Origin: Unio delphinus
Lineage: Eukaryota > Mollusca > Bivalvia > Unionida > Unionidae
Direction: 5' to 3'
Assembly (NCBI GenBank): GCA_029339505.1
Contig: JAQISU010000081.1
Coordinates: 15,909,001-15,973,000, forward strand
DNA length: 64,000 bases
Every line of letters begins with the position of its first letter. Positions within the stretch are counted from its first letter, which is position 1. A program made the translations under genes and the position numbers. A model generated the notes under the pieces. The model was not told where the DNA came from. It worked only from the letters and a program-made list of their open reading frames with translations, and did not search any database. Positions 39,931 through 53,200 of this stretch are shown piece by piece.

Positions 39931-40250
39931 AACCGCTCTGGTGGCCTAGTGGTTAGAGTGTCCGCCGTAGATACAGGAGGTTGTGGGTTCAATCCCCAGC
40001 CGAGTCTTACCAAAGAGTTACAAAAATGGTACTAACAGCTGCCTCACTTGGTGCTCAGCATTAAGAGGTTAGTGTTAGGACTGGGCGGCCTGGTGTCAGG
40101 ATAATGTGACTGGGTAGGATATCATGCTACATGTCTGTGGCATGATGTCTCAGTGCTAGACATCACTAAAAAAATGACTCACAGCAGACATCATAGCAAT
40201 ATGAAAAAATGTTAAAAGCTACATTAAAAAACCTAATCAATCAATCAATA
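39931..40250 (+). mobile_element. Complete tRNA-derived SINE with 13 bp target duplication
   Basis: Flanked by the perfect direct repeat atttctagttttt at 39,918-39,930 and 40,251-40,263. The head is tRNA-like (ggcctagtggttagagtg as A box; gggttcaatccccag as B box). The body matches copies at 20,249, 30,250 and 55,395. The tail ends in (aatc)n. This defines the family ends precisely. Confidence 0.95.
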
Positions 40251-40970
40251 ATTTCTAGTTTTTTCATCAAAAATGGTGATTAATGCCCATAAAGATCGAT
40301 TCCATATTGTGAAATTTGCAAGTTCTAAATAAGACATCACATATTATGTTAGGGTTTATTTGTTAAATAGTCATCAATACACTGTAAATAAACAGTCTGG
40401 TGAAAAAGCCATCAATGAAAATGTCTGGAAATTGCTTACAGGTGACAAAAGGAATGAAATAAACAGCAATTAATGATCTTGCTATGTGAAAGTCACATTC
40501 TAATCTTTTATTTCCATTTAATTGTTAACATTATAATTGCAACATATTCTTTTCTATGACAACATGAAAAGAGTCAATCAACCATCAAATCGAAACCTGT
40601 GAGTACTTCTGCGAGGACCTAATTACCTGCTGGTTCTGTTTTAATCAACAACTTGGTGAAGTGTTTGTTGTACTAAAATAATGAGTTAAAAGAGACCAGT
40701 GTTGTTTTGTAGTACACAATGTGTAAAGTGGTACACATGTTAAGTGAACGGAAACGGTGTAGAATAATATTTTCGATGTTCACAATATACTGTAATTTAT
40801 TCTGAAATTAATGTTACTCTATGAGAAAAAAAAAACTACACCATTATGAAGAGATATTTATTCACATTAATCTCAGCATGATTATAAAGTGAGTATTCAA
40901 CACTATAATCTGCCAAACATCCCTAATTTGCCTTTGTGTCGATCCTTTTATTGTATTTTATTATTATAGG

Positions 40971-41045
40971 TCCCTCGATAACTCGCGCCTCACTTACAGT
41001 GCGGTCAATGTTTTTGGACCCCAATGTGCGAGAGTTATCGAGGGA
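40971..41045. mobile_element. Short Tigger/pogo-like palindromic remnant
   Basis: Arms tccctcgataactcgcgc (40,971-40,988) and gcgagagttatcgaggga (41,028-41,045) match inverted at 17 of 18 positions. The termini resemble those of Tigger-type elements. No transposase is present. Confidence 0.55.
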
Positions 41046-41363
41046 GAGGTGTATATCCATGGAACATCTCAGGTTTGAGCTAAACAAGTTAGTGCATAAA
41101 TGGACTTGATATTTAACATAGACAGTAGAATGATTTGTTATTAATTTAGATTCTCAATGCAATGCAACTTTGTAAAGATGGATGTTTGTATTAGATCCTG
41201 TTATACTGTTCAAAATTTTAATTTTGTTTACATATGCTTGTAATGTAGCAAGTGCATGTTGACCACACCTATATATCACAGTACACTTGAAGACTCCCTA
41301 AATCATGTATAGCATTTTTGTTTAATATTAATTTTTATCAACAGATAATATTTAAATATAAAT

Positions 41364-41485
41364 GTTGTTGTTTGGTGTTTAATGCTATTACACTGTACAA
41401 GATAGACTATGCATGGCAGCCAGAATAATCAGTGGAGGAAAAACCAGGGAAAATCCAGGGAAAAACAACTTACCAATAGGAAAGT
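41364..41485 (-). mobile_element. SINE tail fragment, reverse orientation
   Basis: Its complement (tttttcctccactgattatt, then ctggctgccatgcata and agcattaaacacc) follows the 3' part of the SINE at 58,591 (ttcttcctccaccaataata, ctggccgccatgtata, ggcgttaaacc). Confidence 0.7.
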
Positions 41486-41911
41486 ACTAGAAGCTTTCTC
41501 ATATACCCACAGTCAAGCAAATGCTTTTAGATCACTTGGTCACCTGGGGCCACTCATTCTAAATTTATAAGTAATTTAATGTACAATTAACACAAAATAT
41601 CATGGACTCTGACATGTACTAATTGATTTTAATATTTAAATGTATGAAGGTAAATGTTGTGTTTAGTCACATTAATGTTCTCATTACTATTCTTTAATGT
41701 ATAGCAACCCAGGAAATAGTAAAGGTACATTATATAAATTTAAATAGAGTAGTTTATGGATGTCAGTATTTTAGTATGCTTTGACACTGTAGAAAAAAAA
41801 GACAACTGTCTCTCAGTGTTTTTAATGCTTCTTTCTCTTTTGTTGTAGTACTGTGATCTTCACAGAGCTAAATATACATATATTGTTTTGTTTTGGGTAT
41901 TTGATTTAAAG

Positions 41912-43742
41912 ATTGAGAGAGTTCTGAGTACTTAATTTTCAGTTTGAGAGTTCTGAGTACTTGATTTTCAGTTTAAGAGAGTTCTGAGTACTTAATTTTC
42001 AGTTTGAGAGAGTTCTAAGTACACTTAATTTTCAGTTGGAGAGTTCTGAGTACTTAGTTTTTAGTTTGAGAGAGTTCTGTTTACATAATTTATAGTTTTT
42101 AGAGCATTTTAAGTGCTTCTTTTTTGTTACAGTTTCAGAAAGTTCTGGGTATATAAGTTGCAGTTTGAGATAGTTATGGGTACTTATTTACAGCCTGAGG
42201 TAGTTCTGGGTACTTATTTACAGCCTGAGAGAGCTCTGGATACTTAATTTACAGTTTGAGAGAGCTCTGGATACCAAATTTACAGTTTGAGAGACAGCTC
42301 TGGATACTTAATTTACAGCCTGAGAGAGCTCTTGATACTTAATTTACATCCTGAGAGAGCTCTGGATACTTAATTTACAGTTTGAGAGAGCTCTGGATAC
42401 CTAATTTACAGTTTGAGAGACAGCTCTGGATACTTAATTTACAGCCTGAGAGAGCTCTGATACTTAATTTACAGCCTGAAAGAGCTCTGGATACTTAATT
42501 TACAGCCTTAGAGAGCTCAGAATACTTAATTTACAGTTTGAGACAGCTCTGGATACTTAATTTACAGCCTGAGAGAATTCTGGATACTTAATTTACAGTT
42601 TGAGAGAGCTCTGGATACTTAATTTACAGTTTGAGAGAGCTCTGAATATGTAATTTACAGTTTGAGAGAGCTCTGGATACGTAATTTACAGTTTGAGAGA
42701 GCTATGGATACTTAATTTACAGCTTGAGAGAGCTCTGGATACTTAATTTACAGTTTGAGAGAGCTCTGGATACTTAATTTACAGCCTGAGAGAGCTCTGG
42801 ATACTTAATTTACAGCCTGAGAGAGCTCTGGATACTTAATTTACAGCCTGAGAGAGCTTTGGATACTTAATTTACAGCTTGAGAGAGCTCTGGATACTTA
42901 ATGTATAGTTCGAGAGAGCTCTGGAAATTAATTTACAGCCTGAGAGAGCTCTGGGTACTTAATTTACAACATGAGAGAGCTCTGGATACTTAATTTACAG
43001 TTTGAGAGAGCTCTGGATACTTAATTTACAGTTTGAGAGAGCTCTGGAAATTAATTTACAGCCTGAGAGAGCTCAGAATACTTAATTTACAGCATGAGAG
43101 CAGTCTGGATACTTAATTTAAAACCTGGGAGACCTATGGATACTTAATTTACAGTTTGAGAGAGCTCTGGATACTTAATTTACAGCCTGAGAGAGCTCAG
43201 GATACTTAATTTACAGCCTGAGAGAGCTCTGGATACTTAATTTACAGCCTGAGAGAGCTCTGGATACTTAATTTACAGCCTGAGAGAGCTCAGAATACTT
43301 CATTTATAGTTTGAGAGAGCTCTGGAAATTATTTTACAGCATGTGAGAGCTCTGGATACTTAATTTACAACCTGGGAGAGCTATGGATACTTAATTTACA
43401 GATTGAGATTGCTCTGGATACTTAATTTACAGCCTGAGAGAGCTCTGGATATCTAAATTACAGCCTGAGAGAGAGCTCTGGATACTTAATTTACAGCTTG
43501 AGAGAGCTCTGGATACTTAATTTACAGCCTGAGAGAGCTCAGAATACTTAATTTACAGTTTGAGAGAGCTCTGGATATTAATTTACAGCCTGAGAGAGCT
43601 CTGGATACTTCATTTACAGTATGAGAGAGCTCTGGAAATTAATTTACAGCCTGAGAGAGCTCTGGATACTTAATTTACAGCCTGAGAGAGCTTTGGATAC
43701 TTAATTTACAGTTTGAGAAAGCTCTGTGTATTTAATTTACAA
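41912..43742 (+). repeat. 31 bp minisatellite, about 58 copies (1.8 kb)
   Basis: The unit tgagagagctctggatactt plus aatttacagcc repeats nearly without break. Two main variants (acagcctgag and acagtttgag) alternate in blocks, with occasional short units (ctggaaattaattt). The first units are more diverged (gttctgagtacttaattttc). Most copies contain the palindrome gagctc. Confidence 0.97.
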
Positions 43743-43799
43743 TCAGAAAGTGTTATATGATTGATGAAGCTGAAAATTTATTAAAGATTTCCTGAATAG

Positions 43800-44435
43800 C
43801 TGTAATAAAATGAAGGCCATTCATGCACACCAATATAATATAATGAAAGCCATTCATGCACAGTGAATGTAATCAAAAGAGGGTCATTATTGTTCAGTAG
43901 ATGTAATAAAACTAAGACCATTCATGAACAGTGAATCTGATAAAATGAAGGTCATTCATGCATAGTGAGTGAATGTAATAAAATTAAGACCATTCATACA
44001 CAGTGGCTTTAATAAAATGAAGACCATTCATGCACAGTGTATGTAATAAAATGAAGGCCATTCATGCATTGTGTATGTAATAACATGAAGACCATTCATG
44101 CACAGTGGCTAGTAATCAAATGAGGCCGTTCATGCACAGCAAATGTAATCAAATGAAGGCCATTAATGCACAGTGGATGTTATCAAATGAAGGCCATTCA
44201 TGTGGAGTGAATGTAATCAAATGAAGTTAATGTACAGTGGATGTAATACAATAAAGGCCATTCATGCACTGAATGTAATAAAATGAAGGCCATTCATGCA
44301 CAGTGGATGTAATGAAATGAAGGCTATTCATGCACAATGTTATAAAATGAAGGCCATTTATGCACAGTGGCTGTGCTAAAACAAAGGCTATTCAGGCACA
44401 GCAAATGTAATAGAACAAAGGCTATTTATACAAAG
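43800..44435 (+). repeat. 33-36 bp minisatellite
   Basis: Roughly 18 copies of aatgaaggccattcatgcac plus agtggatgtaataa, variably decayed, directly following the 31 bp array. Confidence 0.92.
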
Positions 44436-44449
44436 TACAAAGTATCAAA

Positions 44450-44990
44450 CTTTATGTCTTGTGACATTTTGTCCTTCATGTAACTAAAAATATTAAAAAT
44501 CAAATTTTGTGTCCTGTGACTTTCTGTATGTCACTTTTTGTCCTTCATGTAACTCAAAATAGTAAAAATTCAAATTGTAACTTTCAATCCTGTGACTTTC
44601 TGTATGTAACATTTAGTCCTGTGACTTTTTGTCTTGTGACTTTTTTGTCCTCCATGTAACTCAAAATAGTGAAAATTAAATGTTTGTGTCCTGTGACTTT
44701 CTGTATGTAACATTTAATCCTGTGACTTTTTGTCCTGTGACATTCTGTCAGTGACTTTCTGTCATACATGTAGCTTATAATATTGAAAATTGAAATTGTG
44801 ACTTTTTGTTCTGTGACTTTTTGTTGTGTGACTTTCTGTCTGTGACATATTTTCTAGTGAATTTCTGTCTGTGACTTTCTATCCTGTGACTATTTGTCCA
44901 GTGACTTTCTGTATGTAACATTTAGTCATGTGACTTTTATATCCGTGACTTTCTGTCTGTGACTTTCTGTTCTATGACCTTTTGTCCTAC
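44450..44990 (+). repeat. Irregular array of short TGTGACTTTTTGTCC-type units
   Basis: Variable-length units of 14-20 bp, built on tcctgtgactttctgtatgt and gtgactttttgtc, mixed with a longer unit containing catgtaactcaaaatagt. It abuts the preceding array. Confidence 0.85.
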
Positions 44991-46239
44991 AACCGTTGAG
45001 AACCAGTTATGTGAGATCAGTTTTAGGATTGTGTGAAACATGTTATCATTCTCTTCAATTCAATTTTCCACTTAGACATTTAAGACTGTCACATTCATTT
45101 TTTTTGAATGAATTACCATGAACTGTGTCCAAACTCAGTAATAATATTATCAGTAATACTAATAATTTAATAAAGTTATTTTCAGGGATAAAGACATGAA
45201 TAATATTGATTGTCTCTTGCTTTGTATTGATCTAATCCATTGTTCTTTATCACATAAAACCTATGTACTAAGTTTTATCAGACGTGGATGAGAAAAAGTG
45301 TCTGGATCAAAAGAGGTTACAAGTCGATGAATGCTCTAATTACAATGAGCAGATCTAGTCTATTACACAACATAAGACAATAATGATACGGCTTATTAAC
45401 CAAATCAGAGCAAAATCTAATTTAAATTCAGCATCGAGAGTGAAAACAAGCTGACTATTATTTACAAGATTATGCCATAAATGTGTCAATTCTACACAAA
45501 CTGTAAGATGATTTTGTAACTTTGATCAAAATACAATTGGAAACTTAGTTGCTTTAGTGTTGACAAGTTTAGCCACTGAAACATAAGATATCATCATTAA
45601 TATGCAGCGATCTTGATTGTAATAAATGTTTTAAACAAATTCACAAAAACTTCATTTGTTTAAAAGCAGGATCTAATGTGTAAAATCCAAGTTTATTCTG
45701 GGAATAATTCTGGGTGAGCATTATACAAAAGATAATTATTGTAGTGCAATATGGTACATATGTGTTCATTGAGAGTATGTTGGGTTTTTTTACTTACAAG
45801 CACCATTTGTCATTGTCATTGCTTGTGATATTGAGTATCATGGGGGGCGGGGTTGTTGTACATCTATCTCTGTGTCTCTTCTGTTTCTGTCAATGTATAA
45901 TTGACTCTTAAGACCTTTTATCAATCTTTAAATTTGTTTTTGTCTCATCTGCTTAAGCATGTAGAGCTATACAAGTCATGTAACTTTTCAGCCAGCATCA
46001 GCAATGTTACATTTTGCACTTTTGTATTTGAAAGTTAAATATGTTCTACAACACTTGATGGATTCAAGTGTAACTCTTGATATTATAATAAATTGGATAT
46101 GATTCATTAGTAATTCTTGCCTCTCTCATCTGCTTAATAAGCTGCATGGTGAACAATGTTAAAGCTTTGCCTTATAGGCTTGGAAAGTTAAATCTACATC
46201 ATTGACAGTACTCAAGTGAAGCTTTATAATAATAAAATG

Positions 46240-47660
46240 TAATTGGTCTGAAGATTTTATACTGATCTTATTGGTCTAAAGTTTATACACTGATCTTATT
46301 GGTCTAAAGTTTATTGGTCTAAAGTTTATTGAATGATCTTATTGGTCTAAAGTTTATTGAATGATCGTATTGGTCTAAAGTTTATTGAATGATCGTATTG
46401 GTCTAAAGTTTATTGAATGATCGTATTGGTCTAAAGTTTATAGGTCTAAAGTTTATTGAATGATCTTATTGGTTTAACATATATTGAATGATCTTGTTAG
46501 TCTAAAGTTTATTGAATGATCTTATTGGTCTAAAGTTTATTGGTCTAAAGTTTATTGAATGATCTTATTGGTTTAACATATATTGAATGATCTTGTTAGT
46601 CTAAAGTTTATTGAATGATCTTATTGGTCTAAAGTTTATTGGTCTAAAGTTTATTGAATGATCTTATTGGTCTAACATATATTGAATGATCTTTTATGTC
46701 TAAAGTTTATTGGTCTAAAGTTTATTGAATGATCTTATTGGTCTAACATTTATTGAATGATCTTATTGGTCTGCAGTTTATTGGTCTAACATTTATTGAA
46801 TGATCTTATTGATCTAAATTTTATGCACTGATATTATTGGTCTAAAGTTTATACTGATCTTATTGGTCCAAAGTTTATACTGATCTTATTGGTCTAAAGT
46901 TTATTGGTCTAAAGTTTATTGAATGATCTTATTGGTCTAACATATATTGAATGATCTTATTGGTCTAAAGTTTATTGGTCTAAAGTTTATTGAATGATCT
47001 TATTGGTCTAAAGTTTATTGGTCTAATGTTTATTGAATGATCTTATTGGTCTAAAGTTTATTGGTCTAAAGTTTATTGAATGATCTTATTGGTCTAACAT
47101 ATATTGAATGATCTTATTGGTCTAGAGTTTATTGGTCTAAAGTTTATTGAATGATCTTATTGGTCTAACATTTATTGAATGATCTTATTGATCTAAAGTT
47201 TATACACTGATTGCATTGTCCAAAGTTTATAGACTGATATGCTTGGTCTAAAGTTTATCCACTGATTGTATTGTGTAAGATTTACATGCTGTTCTTATTG
47301 GTCTGAAATTTGTACACTGATCTTATGGGTCTAAAGTTTATACACAGGCCTTATTGGTCTAATATTTATACACAGGCCTTATTGGTCTAACATTTATACA
47401 CAGGCCTTATTGGTCTAACATTTATACACAGGCCTTATTGGTCTAAAGTTTATACACAGGCCTTATTGGTCTAAAGTTTATACACAGGCCTTATTGGTCT
47501 AAAGTTTATACACAGGCCTTATTGGTCTAACATTTATACACAGGCCTTATTTTTCTAACATTTATACACAGGCCTAATTGGTCTAAAGTTTATACACTGT
47601 TTTGTTTTGGTCTTAAGTTAGGCACTGACTGTCTAAAGTTTATACACTGGTCTGCTTGGA
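46240..47660 (+). repeat. 28 bp minisatellite with composite blocks (1.4 kb)
   Basis: The main unit is attggtctaaagtttattga plus atgatctt. Extra half units (ttggtctaaagttta) are inserted in a regular pattern, giving 44 bp higher-order units. From about 47,330 a distinct sub-array, tacacaggccttattggtct plus aaagttta, takes over with about nine copies. Confidence 0.95.
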
Positions 47661-48454
47661 GTTCCTTTGTTGCCTATACTACTAGCAGAAGTTGATAGCT
47701 TGGTCCATCATTGTTTGTCTTTTCTGGAAATTAAAAAACCCAGTTTACAATTTCTTACTAAAATTCTGAAATTTGCATCTCTTTAACATTATTTGCTGTA
47801 ATCAGCTGAAAATGTTGTATTAATTTAAGTTTAAATTTATATGCTGATATGCAAGGAGTTCCTGTCTTATGTGTCTTGCCTACTTAACCATAATATGGTC
47901 AAAAATGTTATATGTTTTGGTTTATGAAAATCAGATATGGGCTTATAGTGAAAATCATATGGATGCAGGTAAGATATCAAGTTCTGATGAACTCTTGTTT
48001 AATGACATGTCTGTAAGATTACAAGATCTTATGGTAAGGTCCTGGTGTGTGGTCTCCATAAAAAAATTTGTATCTTCATTGGCATTAACATCATTTGACC
48101 TATATTGAACAGCTTTTATGACAGAATGTTTTATGTCAGTCAGATTCTTTTGATCAGATGATTTAGATAAAGTTATTGTAAAGGTGTCTTCAATTCCTAG
48201 AAATGTCAGCCATATTTGAGGGTGGAGCAGCAGCATTCATATAATTGGAAAGGCTTTCAAACCTGGATGATTTCTTTCAAATCTGGTCAAATTATTTTAA
48301 GTGGTTTTTGAGAAGTTGTTACTTTTTTGTGTTGTTGAAAGTAACAGCTCACATATCCTATGGTGAATCAACATCATTTATATAAACATTAAAGACCATC
48401 ATGCCAGGATGCTTTCTCTTAAATATTTTTGTTTTTATATTCAACAGTATTTTA

Positions 48455-48725
48455 TTATAATGACGTTCTAGAAATCAATAATTTATTAATAATGACATTA
48501 CAGAAATCAATAATTAATTTAATGTTGACATTACAGAAATCAATAATTTATTAATAATGACATTACAGAAATCAATTAATTATAAATGACATTACAGAAA
48601 TTAATATTTTATTATAAATAACATATATAAAATCAATATTCAAATATAAATGACATTACAAAAATCAATAATTTATTATTATTAACATTTATGAAATCAT
48701 TATTCTAATATAAATGACATTACAA
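48455..48725 (+). repeat. About 31 bp repeats with ATGACATTACAGAAATCAATAA core
   Basis: Eight or so copies of tgacattacagaaatcaata plus atttattaataa, decaying toward the right end (aacatttatgaaatcattat). Confidence 0.85.
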
Positions 48726-48957
48726 AACCCATCATCAATAGTAATTTACCACATTCAAAGCATAAGTATCTTAAGAGTTCAAACGTTTCAGCAATCATCA
48801 GCAACTAATGTTGATTATGTGACTTTACTGGTCATGTGATACAACAAGGAGACTGAAATAGATGGGTGGTAATTTAAGCAACTCAGGCCTGTTTAGTATT
48901 TGCTTCCAATGTTATATTTTAGTCACCACCTTCCTCTGCATTTCCCATGTGTTGTCC

Positions 48958-49218
48958 TCAGATGTGATGATCTTTGTCTGATTGGGAAGGATGGAATGTC
49001 CATTTTGCTACATTATTCATGTATGACAAATGTAATGATCTTTGTCTGATTGGGAAGGATGGAATGTCCATTTTGCTACATTATTCATGTATGAAAGATG
49101 TAATGATCTTTGATTGGGAAGGATGGAATGTCCATTTTGCTACATTGATCATGTATGACAGATGTAATGATCTTTGTCTGATTGGGAAGGATGGAATGTC
49201 TGTTTTGTTCGTTTACAT
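48958..49218 (+). repeat. About 67 bp tandem repeats, four copies
   Basis: Units contain tgatctttgtctgattggga, aggatggaatgtccattttg and ctacattattcatgtatgac; one copy lacks gtct. The array produces an 89-codon frame that I do not consider a gene. Confidence 0.92.
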
Positions 49219-49993
49219 GTATACTGGTAAATTGTTCTTTTAAAGAGTTTTATGGTTTGTGACATATGTTAATCTGATGTTGTCTGGAAACTGTAGCTGG
49301 AACATCTGATCCAATGCCAATATTTGGCATAGTGATGTTGGTTCTATTTGGGCCTGGCTTTGTTTGGTGCTATTTTCCTTTTGTCTGGAACTTTGAAAAT
49401 CCACTCCAGATAGTCATTTACTCTTAGTGCAGCATTCATCAGCTTGGAGCATTAAAGATCTCACTGTGTTCCAGATGGTGATTGGAAAAAATTTGAGGTA
49501 CATATCACATGACCATTTTAAGTCAACATTAGTCACTATTGAAGGCAGTGTGATATTGCCAAAAGGTTTGAAGTTATTTTTGCGCTGAGTATGGAAATTA
49601 GTAATGATCATGAATAATCTAGACCATGGAAGAAAACTCTTTAGTTGTATTACAGAACTCAGTATTGTATTATAAGTGACATTACAGATTACTACTGACA
49701 GGTGGAGGAATGCTCATCTTCCATCTCACTTGACATATATAAAAAAATTGTTTTAAAAGAATTTTGCTGTAATATCATATTCAAGTCAAAGTACTTTTTC
49801 ATTCACAAAACTTTTTAATGGTTAATTAAGAGAATTAACCATGCAATGTAACTGAGTGATTTTAACCATTACAAATTTAATCTGAACAGATATGATTAGC
49901 CTTGTGTCATTTTTATTTTTTTTATGCATCTAAGGTACATTATTATTTCACCATTTTTTATGTTCATTTTTGTCTTTTTCGCATCCTATACAG

Positions 49994-50237
49994 ATGGTTG
50001 AAGTGGAAGTTACGCCTGATGTACATTTTGTGGGAAATCCGTGCAAGGAAAAATGAGCAAAAGACTGGTAGATCTAACAAAACACTTGACACCTCACGTT
50101 CAAAACAGAAAAACAATGATCCTGTTACCCCTCGTAATCAGAGCAGAAACCAAGCCACACCAACCCGTCGCAGTCAAGGGACCCCATCACAGTCTCGACG
50201 TAATTCCATTAGATCTGTTGATCAAACAAATTCATAG
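49994..50237 (+). CDS. Host coiled-coil gene, last exon f (long isoform)
   Basis: Acceptor cctatacag|ATGGTT; the first base completes the Arg codon left by exon e in phase 2, and the frame ends at TAG 50,235-50,237. It encodes an aromatic/basic helix (WLKWKLRLMYILWEIRARKN) followed by a disordered Ser/Thr/Arg/Gln tail with TP sites (DPVTPRNQSRNQATPTRRSQ). The helix is unusually Trp-rich and might bind membrane or a partner; it is too basic for a normal transmembrane segment. The protein family is not recognised. Confidence 0.78.
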
Positions 50238-53200
50238 TTCTGGAAATATGGACCTTTCTTATTATGCCTTAGCTATTTCATAGCATTAACTTGTATCAGT
50301 TTATGAAAACATACTTGCATAGAAAATTGAAAACCTTGTGAATTTTATAAATGTTAAATATTGGAATCAGAATTAAACAAAAATTAGATCGTATGTCATT
50401 ATTCCAGACTTCCTTGACAAGATAAACTTTAGGCTTTAAATATATTAATCTTGGATACAGTTATTATGACGTAACATTAAGTTAGGGAATGTGTCTCATT
50501 TGAGGTAAAAAATGGATATAGACTACTTTGGGGGAAAAAATACAAGGATTTCACCTTTTCAGTTGAAACACATTGGAAACACTTTGGTATCAATGTTAAA
50601 TTCCATCAAAAAGTGAAACAATTGTTTTAAGAAGGCATTGTTAGTTTTTTACAACTGCCTCAGACTCATGCGAAGATGTTCAGGATGAAATGGTCTTAAA
50701 CTATAAAAAATTTTATACAGCATGTCAACAAATCAACATAGTATAGATCAGACAACATATTACCTTCTGTAGAAGACAGTATTGTCTGAACACACCCCAC
50801 TGGGAGATTGTTAATATTAAATTGAACAGGACCACAAATAATTTACACAAAAAACTATGCATTTTTGTGGAAGTTCCATTGCAATTTTTATTATTGTTTT
50901 TAATTTTTTTATAATCATGAATTAAGGTTTAGAAAATATGGACTGAAGTGGATAAACTATGCAATCATTTGAGGCATACCGAGCATCAAAGGTTCTTTTA
51001 TTAATGATAAAATTATTAGCATTGGCAGTTTCATGCTGTTATTTTTTTAAAAGTGTAACGCAGCTTTAATTCTGTATGTTGTAGTGCATCTCATGCAAAA
51101 TCTGTGGTAAAATATGGTTTACAATCCAGTTATACTTAGTTCTTGTTTGTTGTCAGTATATTTTATCCTATTTTAAAAGGCAAAGATCTTACTTTTGATG
51201 TGTAATTTAATATTAAATGAATGTTTGGTAGTATTTAATATATACCAGTAGGTATTCATGTATCAGAAAAAATTGAAAACATGAATGAGTGATGTTAAAA
51301 TTTTGCAACAAACTAAGAGATGCAAGAGCAAATTATGAATGATATAATCAATGTTTTTGTATTTTTTCATTTAATTAGAACTTGATTTGAATTTGAAATT
51401 AATTTCATGCAGCATTTGCATTTTTCCATAATTGACATACTAATGAAAAGAAAATGTTTCAGATTCCAGCAATTTATCTTTAGACTTCCGTCCACATTCA
51501 GATCTGTGTTGTAAATATTTCTATACATCTCTAATGTTATGATCTATATTAGTTTTTAGTAGATTATTTATATAGTATTTATTAATCTATTTATCAAATT
51601 ATATTTTGTTGATGCATGCATTGCATGCATTTGCTGTTTGATAACATAATGTGCATTTAATTATGGTTGAGTTTCAAAATACCGTTTCATTTTGCAATTT
51701 TTCTTATATATATATATATTAGATGTCCATTTAAAAAATATGTCCTCACATGCCATGTTATTTTTTTTTTTTTTTTAGTCCCAGAAAGTGCTGTGATACA
51801 GTTTTCTACATTATTGTGATCAAAGAATTAGCTTAGGAAAGATTATTACATATTTCCTCTTTTTACATTTGAAGTATGAATAGTTAGAGTATATGAATGA
51901 TTTTATTGTTAAAAAATATCTTTAATTATTAGGTATAGAACAATGGAAACATTATAATACCTTGCTGCAGTATACTTTACAATGCATACCTCTCTATGTT
52001 CACAATGTCCAGCAATTCATTACATTCTGTCTAAATTGCCTTCCAGTTTTGTGAAAAGCGTCTATACCAAGATGTTACCAATTTTCGTTTTCAATAAAAC
52101 ACTCGCAAATAGCATAGATGAATCTATCAAATTTTTCATTTTATTACACTACTATTATGTATTTTTGAATGGAAATAGATATTTTCAGGATTTGTGATGT
52201 CATGAACCTTGAAAAAATGGATTATACACTGCATTGTCCATTATCAACCTGAAAAATCTGTGGACTTGTAAAGATTCTTTTTGTAAGAAAAATCCATTAG
52301 CAGAGACCTAAAATGTTAATTTAGTTTTGATCGTTCAATATTTCTGTAATTTGGGTTATTTCCATAACTATCTTGCAGGTTATGCAGCATGGAATATAAC
52401 AGATATCACAGAACTCCCTCCTTCATTATCATACTTGAATAGAAACTTAGGAATACAAATTCTTTATTAGCTCTCCTTGAATAAAATCCTGTTTTATCCT
52501 TCATATATCTGAGGTTTGTTACTAAATACCACTGAAAATAACTGTGTTATAACTTCTCAATGAAATTTGTCTCTTCAAAACGTTCTTTTAGCATTATTTA
52601 CACTAGTGATGGACTTAGCAATGATTCATCATTGAAGTCCTAAATAATGCAGTCTTTTTTGCAGTGTTCTGGAAGACATTTTATAGGATTTATTTAGGTT
52701 AAAAAAGGTTGTTGAATTAGCTTGAATTTTCCTTCTGTTTTGTTCACCATGGAAATCAGCAGTTGATCCCGCCTCATATTTGTTATTTGACCTTGTCCAC
52801 TTCACAGATTTTTTTCCTACAAAGTTTTATTCCCAACATTGTTTCAAAAGTTGAGAGATAGTTTTTTGATTTGCTGATGTCAACACACCAATTGTATAGT
52901 TATTAACTCATTTTTGAGATAATTTTAAAACCAATTCTTTCTTTTGGTTGGTGGTCATCTTTTTTTACATGACATACTTTATGCAAAAAATATTATGGCA
53001 CGATGATTGGCAGTTGATATCACATTAATCATAAACTTGCTGACAACTCTTTCCAGGAGATTTTCATGTATTATGATACATTAATATTGCTACTTTAAAG
53101 TGTTTTGATAATTTAACTTCAGTATAAGCATTTATGTGTACTGTATTATAAAGAATGACTTGATGACATAGAGAGCAAGTGAGTTTTGAATATTAACATT

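Larger units (their letters stand above)
38107..49993 (+). other. 11.9 kb intron packed with minisatellites
   Basis: Between exon e and the last exon. It contains a 70-74 bp array (38,340), a complete SINE (39,931-40,250), a Tigger-like palindrome (40,971), a reversed SINE tail (41,364) and at least six minisatellites from 41,912 to 49,215. A weak exon candidate lies at 47,935-48,033 (ISSSDELLFNDMSVRLQDLM, donor CTTATG|GTAAGG), but its phase does not fit the flanking exons. Confidence 0.6.

Noticed and set aside
44584..44769. 61-codon frame of Lys/Ser/Thr-rich repeats
   Set aside because: Reading of the TGTGACTTTCTGT-type array on the minus strand; no gene context.
48974..49243. 89-codon frame with internal repeats
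   Set aside because: Caused by the 67 bp tandem array; one unit is frame-shifted relative to the others, so no protein repeat is preserved.
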